From the NCBI GenBank assembly GCA_034434835.1, contig DAOTXX010000070.1:62001-126000 (forward strand): DNA of 64,000 bases, in the 5' to 3' direction. The stretch comes from JBGLNJ01 sp034434835 (GTDB lineage: Bacteria > Chloroflexota > Anaerolineae > Fen-1058). Below, one piece after another: positions 43,523 through 53,257 of this stretch. The position numbers and the translations under genes are program-made. The notes beneath the pieces are model-generated. The model ran no database searches and had not been told where the DNA came from. It saw nothing but the letters and a program-made list of their open reading frames with translations. Positions within the stretch are counted from its first letter, which is position 1. Every line of letters starts with the position of its first letter.

Positions 43523-44692
43523 TTAGCGCACCCCTAGCAGCAATTCGACCGTCAGTTGATCCAGTCGTTCGATAGACAGGCCGCGCTGGCCCAATGCGAT
43601 CCGATCAAAGGTCATGTTCTTGAGGCCGGCCGCTTTTTCGCGCGTATAGTTGCCCCATAGAGCGGCCAGGCTTGGATCGTCCGCTCGGAGTTCATTGAGC
43701 AGAGCCTGGATTTCCGGGTCGGCGTTAAAGCGGCGCGCCTTTTCCTTCAGGATCAGGTAGGTTCGCATACAGCCGCGCGCAAAGTCTTTGACGCCCTCAT
43801 AGTTTTCGGTGCGATAAGCGTGGGCGTCAAAGTGACGACTACCGGTGTAGCCAACGTCTTCCAAGAACTTGACCAGGAAGAAGGCCGATTTGATATTGTT
43901 CGAACCAAAGCGCAGGTCCTGGTCGTAGCGACCAAAAGCCTGGTCGTTCAGATCAATGTGAAAGAGCTTGCCAGCATCCCAGGCCTGGGCCACAGCGTGC
44001 ATAAAGTTCAGGCCTGCCATGTGCTCGTGAGCTACTTCGGGGTTGACGCCGACCATTTCCGGGTGATCGAGCGTGGCGATAAAGCCCAGCATCGCGCCCG
44101 TCGTCGGCAGGTAAATATCGCCGCGCGGTTCGTTCGGCTTGGCCTCGAGTGCGAATTTCAAATCATACTGGTTGTCCAAGACATATTCACACAAAAAGTT
44201 GAGCGCTTCTCGGAAGCGCTTGCCAGCTTCGAGTGGGTTCTTGGCCGCGTCGCTCTCGACGCCTTCGCGCCCGCCCCAAAAGACATACACCTTGGCGCCC
44301 AACTCGACGCCCAGGTCAATCGCGCGCATCGTCTTTTGCAGCGCATAGGCGCGCACCTTGGGATCGTTGGAAGTGAACGCGCCATCCTTGAACGCCGGGT
44401 CGGAGAATAGATTGGTGGTCGCCATCGGCACGACCAGGCCGGTCTCGGCCAGCGCCTTTTTGAACTCGGCGACGATGCGGTCGCGCTCGGCGGGCGTGGC
44501 GTCAATGGGCACCAGGTCGTTATCGTGCAGGTTGACGCCATACGCGCCGACCTCGGCCAGCAGGTGGACAAGCTGGACGGGCGTCAGCCGCTCGCGCACC
44601 GGCTCGCCGAAAGGATCGCGGCCTATGCTGCCGACCGTCCACAAGCCAAAGGTGAATTTGTGTTCGGGTTTGGGTTGAAATTGATCTGCCAT
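43523..44692 (-). CDS. xylA: Xylose isomerase
   Basis: A 389-residue class I (short) xylose isomerase that converts D-xylose to D-xylulose. Catalytic His56 and Asp59 lie in VNLHDNDL. Signature VFWGGREG is at about 137-144 and metal ligand Glu183 in ALEAKPNEPRGD. Further metal ligands are Glu219 and His222 in NPEVAHEH and Asp247 in HIDLND. The ATG at 44692 has GGAG eight bases upstream. The gene lies between two GH3 genes on the same strand, with xylB further down. An F1 palindromic repeat lies in the 200-base gap before it. Confidence 0.95.
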   Translation of the reverse strand: MADQFQPKPEHKFTFGLWTVGSIGRDPFGEPVRERLTPVQLVHLLAEVGAYGVNLHDNDLVPIDATPAERDRIVAEFKKALAETGLVVPMATTNLFSDPAFKDGAFTSNDPKVRAYALQKTMRAIDLGVELGAKVYVFWGGREGVESDAAKNPLEAGKRFREALNFLCEYVLDNQYDLKFALEAKPNEPRGDIYLPTTGAMLGFIATLDHPEMVGVNPEVAHEHMAGLNFMHAVAQAWDAGKLFHIDLNDQAFGRYDQDLRFGSNNIKSAFFLVKFLEDVGYTGSRHFDAHAYRTENYEGVKDFARGCMRTYLILKEKARRFNADPEIQALLNELRADDPSLAALWGNYTREKAAGLKNMTFDRIALGQRGLSIERLDQLTVELLLGVR

Positions 44693-44765
44693 TTTGATTT
44701 CTCCGCACGAATAGCTTCGTTTTTGTCACTGTTCAGCCAATGTCTTTGGATTCCAGCAAGTCTCT

Positions 44766-44841
44766 GTCAACGAATCGCCTTCGGCATAACAAATAAACGA
44801 ATCGCGACCGTCATTCGTTTATTCGTTCCATATTCGTTGAC
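44766..44841. repeat. Palindromic repeat family F1, copy R9 (inverted orientation)
   Basis: GTCAACGAATCGCCTTCGGC on the left and ATTCGTTCCATATTCGTTGAC on the right. Here the GCCTTCGGC-type extra segment is in the left arm, the reverse of R3, R5 and R7, so this copy is inserted in the opposite direction. Confidence 0.85.
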
Positions 44842-44892
44842 GGATTTCTCCTGGACAGTTACCGGCGTTTTGCCCAAGCAGCATGCTGGCAG

Positions 44893-47061
44893 CTAATTGC
44901 CGTGAACCAGAAAACGCGCTTTCAAAGTATGTGGATCCAGGGAATGTGCGCCGACCAAGACCTCGTATTCGATCTGTTCCACAATCCAGTCTGCCCGGGC
45001 TTCATCATAGTAAGCCAATCGGGATATGGGCACGTCAAGTTGTACGTTCCGGGTCTCGCCGGGGCGCAGGGCAATTCTGGCGAACGCTTTTAACTCTTTG
45101 GGTGCCCGCTCCACGTTCGAGCCAATGGCTGAAACGTAAAGCTGTACCACTTCCTCGCCAGCATAGACCCCGGTATTGGAAACATCCAGGCTCACCTGCA
45201 AGGTGTCTGAGGGGCCGAGTCGGTTTTTGGTGAGAGACAGATCGGCGTAACGATAGCTGGTGTAACTGAGGCCAAACCCAAAGGGAAAAGCTGGAGCGTT
45301 GCCGTCACGCTCGAGCTTGCGATAGCCATGCCACAGGTCATATTCGATGCGAGTCGCGTTTTTATCAAAGCAGGGCAGGTCTTCCGCTCGCCGGGGGATG
45401 ACGAACGGCAGCTTGCCGCTCGGATTGACCCGACCTAACAGGATATTGGCCAGCGCGTGGCCGCCCTCCATGCCAGGATACCAAAGCATCAGGATGGCCG
45501 GCACACGTTCACGCCAGGCTTCCATGATCACGGCGCTGCCGCCCATCACCACGACGACAACGTGTGGGTTCACAGCGGCAATCGCCTGGATCAGCATTTC
45601 ATCGTCGGGGTGCAGGGTAAGCCGGTCGCGATCTCCGCCTGACAAGAACTCTTGCTCTGGCTGTCCTGCCATCCCTTGCATAAACCTCTGGACAATAGGC
45701 ATCTCTTCTGGAGAAGGCGGCGGGAACAGGAAAGCCAAATCTTGCACCGTTTTCGGGTCAAGAAACTCGCCTTCATCCCTGTAGTCGTATCCTACCACCA
45801 GCACAGCCACGTCAGCTTTCTGGGCGATGGCTTGTGCTGTTTCGATATTGCAGCCATCGTCGTACAGCACCTCCGCCTGGCCCTCAAGCGCAGCCCGGAT
45901 CCCTTCCAACGGGGTCACCACGTGCGCAGGACGAGTGTTGCTGGAACCGCTGTCGCCGGTATTGGGCATGTCTGCCAACCGGCCAATCACAGCCATTTTT
46001 CGCACAGCGCGCAATGGCAGCAGGTTGCCAGTGTTTTGCAGGAGCACGATGGATTTCTCGGCTGCCTCTTGCGCCAGCGCCCGGTTGCTTTCGTTGCCTA
46101 CTTGCTCCACAGGATAGTCGCCGGTCTTGATCAGGCGGATTTGTTGGCGCAGCAAACGGCTCACAGCGTCATCAATTCGCTCCAGCGGAACCTCGCCGTT
46201 TTCGACCAGTCGCTTTAGATGTCGGTGATAGTGCATTCGGAAAGGCATTTCCAGGTCTTGGCCCGCCAGCGCCGCCTTCCTGGCATCGCGCATACCGAAA
46301 ATAAAATCGGTCAAGACAAAGCCTGTGAAGCCCCACTGCTTTTTGAGTATATCGGTCAGCAGAACCTTGTTCTGCCCACACCATTCGCCGTTGACGCTGT
46401 TGTACGCGCTCATCACCGCCGCCACTCCTTCGTCCACCACACGTTTAAAGTGGGGCAGGTAAATCTCGTGGAGCGCTCTGGGGCGAATGGTCACATCCAC
46501 TTTGAAACGGGCGTTTTCCATCGAATTGAGCGCAAAATGCTTGGCGCAGGCCATTGCGTGTCGCTGCACGCCCCGGACAAGCGCGGCACCCATCTCGCCC
46601 AGGTGACAAGGATCTTCGCCGTAGGTTTCTTGAGCGCGCCCCCAGGCCGGGTGACGCAGCAGGTTGATACAGACTCCGCCGAACAGCGTGCCCCCCAATG
46701 CGCGCAACTCTCGCCCAATGACATCGCCGATGCGTTCTTCCAGCGATACATCCCAGCTTGCGCCTCGGGCCATGGATACCGGGAATGTGGTCGCTCCTTC
46801 CATGACGATGCCGCGCGGGCCATCCGCAAAACGGATCCCGGGAAAGCTCCGGCCGGGAATGACGCCCGCGTTCCATGGATGGTTTGCATAGCCTCCCCCC
46901 ATCATCTCGGCCATGCCTGCCCAAAAAGGCGGGTCGCCGTCCATGATCTCGATTTTCTCGTCCAGCGTGAGTTGTCTCAGCAGTTCTCTGGCTTTGGCTT
47001 CGATTTGCTCGCTGGTCAATCCCGGCTCGAAGCCGGGCAGAGCTGTCTGGTTACTTGTCAT
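44893..47061 (-). CDS. GH3 beta-glycosidase (second type)
   Basis: A 722-residue GH3 enzyme, cytoplasmic by lack of signal, distinct from the other two in this locus. Visible features are GIRFADGPRGIVMEG, HPAWGRAQETYGEDP, MACAKHFALNSMENARF, the nucleophile region GFVLTDFIFGMRD (Asp), and YGLSY-like FGFGLSYTSYRYADL before the fibronectin-III-like domain. An extra stretch with FLFPPPSPEEMPIVQRFMQG lies in the second domain. It may be a beta-glucosidase rather than a xylosidase. The ATG at 47061 is preferred over TTG 47076. It is preceded by another GH3 gene 46 bases upstream. Confidence 0.88.
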   Translation of the reverse strand: MTSNQTALPGFEPGLTSEQIEAKARELLRQLTLDEKIEIMDGDPPFWAGMAEMMGGGYANHPWNAGVIPGRSFPGIRFADGPRGIVMEGATTFPVSMARGASWDVSLEERIGDVIGRELRALGGTLFGGVCINLLRHPAWGRAQETYGEDPCHLGEMGAALVRGVQRHAMACAKHFALNSMENARFKVDVTIRPRALHEIYLPHFKRVVDEGVAAVMSAYNSVNGEWCGQNKVLLTDILKKQWGFTGFVLTDFIFGMRDARKAALAGQDLEMPFRMHYHRHLKRLVENGEVPLERIDDAVSRLLRQQIRLIKTGDYPVEQVGNESNRALAQEAAEKSIVLLQNTGNLLPLRAVRKMAVIGRLADMPNTGDSGSSNTRPAHVVTPLEGIRAALEGQAEVLYDDGCNIETAQAIAQKADVAVLVVGYDYRDEGEFLDPKTVQDLAFLFPPPSPEEMPIVQRFMQGMAGQPEQEFLSGGDRDRLTLHPDDEMLIQAIAAVNPHVVVVVMGGSAVIMEAWRERVPAILMLWYPGMEGGHALANILLGRVNPSGKLPFVIPRRAEDLPCFDKNATRIEYDLWHGYRKLERDGNAPAFPFGFGLSYTSYRYADLSLTKNRLGPSDTLQVSLDVSNTGVYAGEEVVQLYVSAIGSNVERAPKELKAFARIALRPGETRNVQLDVPISRLAYYDEARADWIVEQIEYEVLVGAHSLDPHTLKARFLVHGN

Positions 47062-47107
47062 GGAACCGCCATTCAACCTTTCGCAGGTTATAACTCTGCA
47101 GGAGGCT

Positions 47108-49252
47108 TTAGATCACTCGGAACGTCGCGGTCACCGGGGTGGGCGCGCCCAATTCCAGTCCGCGTTTGCCCGGCGAGCAACCGCCCACTTCCAGCCGGAA
47201 CGCCCCGGCTTCCAGTTTCAGTTTGCCCTGTTCGTCAAAGAACGACATCATCTCCGGCGTCAGGGTGAACTGCACCGTACGGCTCTCACCCGGCTGCAAG
47301 AAAACCCGCTCAAAGCCCACCAGGTGGCGCAGCGGGACGGGGACTGAAGCTTCCAGGTCGGTCAGGTAAAACTGCACGACCTCAGCCGCGGCGCACTGGC
47401 CGACGTTACTCACCTTTACGCTCATGCCCAGACTTTCCCCGGCTTGCACTGTGGATTTCTCCAGGACCAGCTCCGCATACTCGAAGCAACTGTAGCTCAG
47501 GCCAAAGCCAAAGGGATACAGCGGCTCTTGGGTCATGTAACGATAGGTGCGTCCTGCCATCCCGTAATCCTCAAAGGGCGGGAGTTGGTCGAGCGATTTA
47601 GGGAAGGTCACGGGTAACTTGCCGGAGGGGGAGACATCACCGAACAGCACATCCGCCACAGCTTTTCCGCCTTCCTGGCCTGGATACCATACGAACAAGA
47701 TGGCCTCTACCAGGTCCTCCACCTCGCCCAGCGCCAGTGGGCTGCCGCCAGTGACCACCAGCACGATCTTGGCCCCGTGGATGGCGAGTTGTTTGATGTA
47801 TTCCACCTGACTGGCGGGTAGGCGGATGTCGTCGCGGTCGCCATTGTTGGGCGTGAGCAGCGAGTCGCCCTCCTCGCCTTCGAGCAACGGCGAAGACCCC
47901 ACGCAGGCGATAGTCAAATCGGCTCTCTGTGCTGACCACGGCGCCCAGGTCTTTTCATTGGCGTTGGGCTGCGTCAACAACGCGCCGGGGTGGTAAGCCA
48001 TGCCCATCCCTTCCGGCACGCGTCCGGTGATGCCTTCCAGCAGCGTGCTCATCTGGTTGTTGACCCCATAATAGTTGCCCAGCAGCACTTCCAGACAGGT
48101 GGCGGTGGGACCAGTGACAAAGATACTGCGCGTGGTCGGCCGGATCGGCAAGATATTGTTCTTGTTCTTGAGCAGCACTACCGACTCGGCCGCCGCCTGG
48201 TAAGCCAATCGGCAGTGTTCGGGGCAAGCGACCACATCCATCGAGATCGTAGTGAACGGGACCTCTTCCGGCGGATCGAACATGCCCAGCTTGAAGCGGG
48301 TGCCCAGCGTGCGCTCCAGAGCTTGGTCTACCTCAGCCTCGCTGATCAGGCCGCGCCGGATGGCCTCGGGGATCTCATCAAAGACACTATCGCAGCCCAG
48401 ATCGCAACCGCGCCGCAGCGCCAGTGCGGCCGACTCCGCCGCGTCACGAGTGACCTTGTGGTTGTTGTGAAAATCGCTCAGCGCGCCGCAATCCGAGACC
48501 ACGTGGCCCTGAAAGCCCCACTCGCCGCGCAGAATGTCCCCCAACAAGAGTTGGCTGGCGCAGCATGGCTCGTCTAGCGTGCGGTTGTAGGCGCCCATCA
48601 CGGCTTCCACCCTGGCTTCCATGACCAGCTTTTTGAATGCGGGAAGGTAGGTATCGTACAACTCGCGGCGCGAGACGATGGCGTTGAAGGCGTGACGGAG
48701 CCTCTCCGGGCCGGAATGTACAGCATAGTGCTTGGCGCAGGCAGCCGCCTTGAGGTATTTGGGGTGATCGCCCTGCAGCCCGCGCACAAAAGCCGCGCCC
48801 ATCTCGCCAGTGAGGAAAGGATCTTCCCCCCAGGTCTCTTGCCCCCGTCCCCAGCGCGGGTCGCGGAAGATGTTGACATTGGGCGACCAGAAGGTGAGTC
48901 CCTGGAACCAGTCAGTAAAGCCCTTGCGGCGCAGTGCCTCGTGATATTTGGCCCGCGCCTCATCGCCGACGGCAGAGGCGACGCGCTGGATCAGATCGCG
49001 ATCCCACGTCGCCGCCATCCCGATCGCCTGGGGGAAAACGGTCGCGCGCCCGTTGCCCGCCACGCCGTGCAGCGCCTCGCTCCAATAGTTATAGGCAGGG
49101 ATGCCCAGACGCGGCACACCCTTCGCCGGGTGGCTCATCAGGCCCACTTTCTCCTGCAAGGTCAGGCGCGCGATCAAGTCTTGCACTCGCTCGGCAAAGG
49201 GTCGAGCAGTATCCAGGTATGCAGGCGGGTCGGTATGGGTGGATTGGGGCAT
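47108..49252 (-). CDS. GH3 beta-glycosidase, probable beta-xylosidase (paralog)
   Basis: A 714-residue GH3 enzyme closely paralogous to the one at 41377-43488, with NYWSEALHGVAGNGRATVFP, FRDPRWGRGQETWGEDP, nucleophile Asp in HVVSDCGALSD, and FGFGLSYSCFEYAEL before the fibronectin-III-like domain. There is no signal peptide. The ATG at 49252 has AGGAG six bases upstream. It begins nine bases after the last ABC transporter gene, so it is likely co-transcribed with the importer and hydrolyses the imported xylo-oligosaccharides. Confidence 0.9.
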   Translation of the reverse strand: MPQSTHTDPPAYLDTARPFAERVQDLIARLTLQEKVGLMSHPAKGVPRLGIPAYNYWSEALHGVAGNGRATVFPQAIGMAATWDRDLIQRVASAVGDEARAKYHEALRRKGFTDWFQGLTFWSPNVNIFRDPRWGRGQETWGEDPFLTGEMGAAFVRGLQGDHPKYLKAAACAKHYAVHSGPERLRHAFNAIVSRRELYDTYLPAFKKLVMEARVEAVMGAYNRTLDEPCCASQLLLGDILRGEWGFQGHVVSDCGALSDFHNNHKVTRDAAESAALALRRGCDLGCDSVFDEIPEAIRRGLISEAEVDQALERTLGTRFKLGMFDPPEEVPFTTISMDVVACPEHCRLAYQAAAESVVLLKNKNNILPIRPTTRSIFVTGPTATCLEVLLGNYYGVNNQMSTLLEGITGRVPEGMGMAYHPGALLTQPNANEKTWAPWSAQRADLTIACVGSSPLLEGEEGDSLLTPNNGDRDDIRLPASQVEYIKQLAIHGAKIVLVVTGGSPLALGEVEDLVEAILFVWYPGQEGGKAVADVLFGDVSPSGKLPVTFPKSLDQLPPFEDYGMAGRTYRYMTQEPLYPFGFGLSYSCFEYAELVLEKSTVQAGESLGMSVKVSNVGQCAAAEVVQFYLTDLEASVPVPLRHLVGFERVFLQPGESRTVQFTLTPEMMSFFDEQGKLKLEAGAFRLEVGGCSPGKRGLELGAPTPVTATFRVI

Positions 49253-49261
49253 GGAAAGCTC

Positions 49262-50230
49262 CTAGGAATGTGTGGAACTTGCGCTGTACAGATGACACTT
49301 GACGAGCACATCGTCAACATGAATATCTTCCGGTACTATGCTCTTGCACTTGTCCCTGACCGCCGGGCATCTTCCTGCGAATTTGCAGCCTTGTCTCAAA
49401 TACTCTTCATGCTCCAGTTCCGTCAGCGTGATCGCATCCTTCCAGCGTTTGTGGGGATCTGCTTCGGGGATAGATTCTCTGAGCAACTTGGTGTAGGGAT
49501 GCCGTGGGTTCATCAACACCTGTTCCACCGGCCCCATTTCGACAATGTTTCCTCTGAACATGATGGCGATGCGGTCGCTCACATAGTAGGCAGTCGCCAA
49601 ATCGTGAGTAATGTACAGCACGCTCACGCCCAACTCGTCCCGGAGCTTTTTGAACAGATTCACAATCGACATTCTCAAGGAAGCATCCACCATCGAAACG
49701 GGTTCATCCGCGATCAGAAGTGTTGGATTAGTCAACAAGGCCCTGGCGATGGAAATTCGCTGCAACTGCCCGCCTGAAAACTCGTTGGGATACCTGCCCG
49801 CGAACTCTTCGTAAGACAGGCCCACTTCCTTCAGTTTCTCAGTAATGATTTCAACAGCCTCTTGCCTATTTTGGGACAACTTGTAATTGTAAAGTGTCTC
49901 AAAGAAATAGTTGTCAACGGTCCTCAAAGGGTTGAATGTAGCGAAGGGATCCTGGAATATCGCTTGAATGCCTTCAGTAATCCACACCTTTTCGTTTTTC
50001 GCTTCCTTTTTGCCATTGTGGATGATCGTTCCTGAGGTCGCCTCTTCAAATCCCAGCACGATTCTGGCGGTCGTCGTTTTTCCACAGCCGCTTTCGCCGG
50101 CCAGGGCAAAGATTTCCGCCGGATTGACGTCAAACGACACATTATCCACCGCGGTGATCCTCACTCGCGACAGGATACTCCCCAAAGAGAAAACTTTGGT
50201 CAGACGGTCAACTTCAAGCAGCTTGGCCAT
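49262..50230 (-). CDS. Oligosaccharide/peptide-type ABC transporter ATP-binding protein (OppF family)
   Basis: A 322-residue ATPase with Walker A GESGCGKTTTARIVLG, signature FSGGQLQRISIARAL, Walker B LLIADEPVSMVD and the Cys-containing OppF C-terminus (GCKFAGRCPAVRDKC). The DEPVSMVD variant is seen in the OppF group that serves sugar importers of thermophiles such as Thermotoga, which fits a xylo-oligosaccharide role (inference). The ATG at 50230 overlaps the end of the companion ATPase gene by 17 bases. Confidence 0.9.
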   Translation of the reverse strand: MAKLLEVDRLTKVFSLGSILSRVRITAVDNVSFDVNPAEIFALAGESGCGKTTTARIVLGFEEATSGTIIHNGKKEAKNEKVWITEGIQAIFQDPFATFNPLRTVDNYFFETLYNYKLSQNRQEAVEIITEKLKEVGLSYEEFAGRYPNEFSGGQLQRISIARALLTNPTLLIADEPVSMVDASLRMSIVNLFKKLRDELGVSVLYITHDLATAYYVSDRIAIMFRGNIVEMGPVEQVLMNPRHPYTKLLRESIPEADPHKRWKDAITLTELEHEEYLRQGCKFAGRCPAVRDKCKSIVPEDIHVDDVLVKCHLYSASSTHS

Positions 50231-51221
50231 GTTCTCCATCTCCAGCCAGCCAGCACGCCACTTTGTGGTTGGCATCCAGCTTTATAAAGCTAGGTGTCTG
50301 TTTTGTGCAAATATCCATGACGCGAGGACACCGGGGGTGGAAGGGGCAGCCACTTGGGAGGCTTGAAAGGGAAGGCGGACTTCCGGGCACGCTCTCCCGG
50401 ACGGATTTATCGCCGAATTTCGGCAGGGAGTTGATCAAATATCGCGTGTAAGGGTGAAACGGTTCGTCGTAAATCTTTTCGGTGGTGGACTCTTCGACAA
50501 TCTTGCCCGCATACATGATGCCGACCCGGTCGGCGATGTTGGCCTGAACGCCCATGTCGTGCGTGACCAGGATGATCGTGTTTTCCAGGTTGCGTTGAAT
50601 ATCCTTCAAAAGTTGCACGACGCCCCTTTGGACAACCACATCAAGCGCCGTCGTCGGCTCATCGCAGATGATCATGCGGGGCTTGAGAATCGTCGCCAAG
50701 GCGATCGTCACTCGCTGCCTCATTCCACCGGATAGTTGGTGTGGATAGGCCTCCAGGATATTCCGGGGCAGTCCCAGCTCCGTAATATGCCGCTTGGCAA
50801 TCTCGATGGCTTCTTCTTTGGTCTTGCCGCCCACGTGGCTTGCGAGGAAATCCTGGTAGGTCTCTTTCAGTTTGAGCACAGGATTGAGAACGCTCATCGA
50901 GCCTTGCGGAACGTAGGAAATATACTCCCAGCGCAGCCTTCTCTTCTCCTCAGCGCCGAAAGCTGTAACATCTGTCTCCTCACCGTTAGCGCAGTAATAG
51001 ACCTTTCCTCCCATCAGCCTCAACGGAGGCTCAATGGCGCCCAAGAGCGCTTTTAAAAGTGTCGTCTTTCCGCAGCCGCTTTCCCCGGCGATCCCGTAGA
51101 CTTCATTCTCGCGGATCTCGAGATCTACCTCGTTGACTGCTTTGACCACCTTTTGAGTCCCGTGCATGTCAAGCACGTAGAAGGCTTTCAGTCTTTCTGC
51201 TCTGAGTATCGTCTCGTTCAT
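50214..51221 (-). CDS. Oligosaccharide/peptide-type ABC transporter ATP-binding protein (OppD family)
   Basis: A 335-residue ATPase with Walker A GESGCGKTTLLKALLG, signature LSGGMRQRVTIALA, Walker B MIICDEPTTALD and OppD-type C-terminus (GCPFHPRCPRVMDIC). The ATG at 51221 has GAGG five bases upstream and excludes a 19-residue extension overlapping the permease gene. It starts 10 bases after the permease stop and overlaps the next ATPase, so the transporter genes form one operon. Confidence 0.9.
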   Translation of the reverse strand: MNETILRAERLKAFYVLDMHGTQKVVKAVNEVDLEIRENEVYGIAGESGCGKTTLLKALLGAIEPPLRLMGGKVYYCANGEETDVTAFGAEEKRRLRWEYISYVPQGSMSVLNPVLKLKETYQDFLASHVGGKTKEEAIEIAKRHITELGLPRNILEAYPHQLSGGMRQRVTIALATILKPRMIICDEPTTALDVVVQRGVVQLLKDIQRNLENTIILVTHDMGVQANIADRVGIMYAGKIVEESTTEKIYDEPFHPYTRYLINSLPKFGDKSVRESVPGSPPSLSSLPSGCPFHPRCPRVMDICTKQTPSFIKLDANHKVACWLAGDGEHGQAA

Positions 51222-51231
51222 GGCTTCCTCG

Positions 51232-52083
<852 letters not shown>

Positions 52084-52096
52084 GTGACTGACCTCC

Positions 52097-53104
52097 TTAA
52101 GCGTATCTCACCCGTGGGTCAAACAAGGGATATGTCAGGTCAACGATCAGGATCGCCGTTGTGATACCAACGATAGAAAAGAGGGTGATCCCCATGATCA
52201 GGTTGTAATCTGCTCGAATGATGGAGTTATACATCAACATTCCCAGGCCAGGGTAACCATAAACGATCTCTGTAATCAGTGCCCCGCTAAAGATTTGCCC
52301 AAGCGAGAGGGCCAGGCCGGTGATTTGCGGCAGTAAAGCGTTGCGAATGACGTACTTGCCCACAATGCGGTCTTCTGTAACGCCGCCCAGCTTGGCATAC
52401 TGGACGAAATTTTCTGCATTGACGTTCTGTACAATCAGCTTCATTATTTGGAAATTGACCGCCCCTCCCAGGACAGTTAACGAGAGGGCAGGCAAGAACG
52501 AATGCCAGAGGACATCTTTGATATAGCCCCAGGTGAAGGTGGGTATGGCCCCCATTGACGCCCCGCCTGTAACCGGGAACCAGTGCACGACCCCAGCAAG
52601 AAGTAGGAGCAACGCGAAAGCGAAGATGTAATAGGGCAGCGGGCGGATCACCATGGCGACGGCATCCAACGTTCGCGACCAACCCTTACGCGCATAGTAA
52701 CCCGCTAACCCGCCAAGGATATTCCCTAATATCCACGAGATGAGGGTCGTAGTCAGCAAGAGTCCCAAAGTCCACGGCAAGGCGGTGGCAATGAGCTGGT
52801 TAACGCGTGTGGGGAATTGGAAGAAGGAAACGCCGAAATCACCGCGGAACAGCCTGCCCCAAAAAGCCCAGTATTGATCGAGCCAGGAGCCCTCCAAGCC
52901 ATACAGCTCGGTCAGGTCGCGGATGATGCCATCCATCGCGCCCGGTTCCAAGGTTGAACCGCGCGCCCTCATCATACCTATCATTGCCATGACAGGGTCA
53001 TTCGGGGTGATTCTGGGAATGAGGAAAACAACAGTGATGCCCAGCCAAATGACTAGAACGTATTGAATCAGACGGGGGATGAGATATCGTTTTAGGAATG
53101 TCAC
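52097..53104 (-). CDS. ABC transporter permease (OppB/DppB family)
   Basis: A 335-residue permease with the typical N-terminal span (RLIQYVLVIWLGITVVFLIP), RGDFGVSFFQFPTRVNQL and EAA-loop region (FVQYAKLGGVTEDRIVGKYV). It starts with GTG at 53104 behind GAGG. A strong hairpin lies between it and the binding-protein gene, so its level may be lower than that of the binding protein. Confidence 0.9.
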   Translation of the reverse strand: MTFLKRYLIPRLIQYVLVIWLGITVVFLIPRITPNDPVMAMIGMMRARGSTLEPGAMDGIIRDLTELYGLEGSWLDQYWAFWGRLFRGDFGVSFFQFPTRVNQLIATALPWTLGLLLTTTLISWILGNILGGLAGYYARKGWSRTLDAVAMVIRPLPYYIFAFALLLLLAGVVHWFPVTGGASMGAIPTFTWGYIKDVLWHSFLPALSLTVLGGAVNFQIMKLIVQNVNAENFVQYAKLGGVTEDRIVGKYVIRNALLPQITGLALSLGQIFSGALITEIVYGYPGLGMLMYNSIIRADYNLIMGITLFSIVGITTAILIVDLTYPLFDPRVRYA

Positions 53105-53194
53105 GGCTTTACCCTCACACGTTCTTCAATTCGAGGCAACAAGCTATACCTCTATATTATAACGAGAAACCAGAAAAGTGGAAAAATACGTTCC

Positions 53195-53220
53195 CCCTGG
53201 GCGGGTTTCCCCGCCCAGGG
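53195..53220 (-). terminator. Strong hairpin between binding-protein and permease genes (attenuating terminator candidate)
   Basis: A perfect 11-base-pair stem, CCCTGGGCGGG with CCCGCCCAGGG, has a four-base loop. On the transcribed minus strand it is followed by GGAACGTATTTTTCC, so the U-run is displaced by about seven bases. It probably reduces read-through or protects the 3' end of the binding-protein message. Confidence 0.6.
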
Positions 53221-53257
53221 AGAATTGTAACATGGTTCAAGTAGACCCTGAAATACC

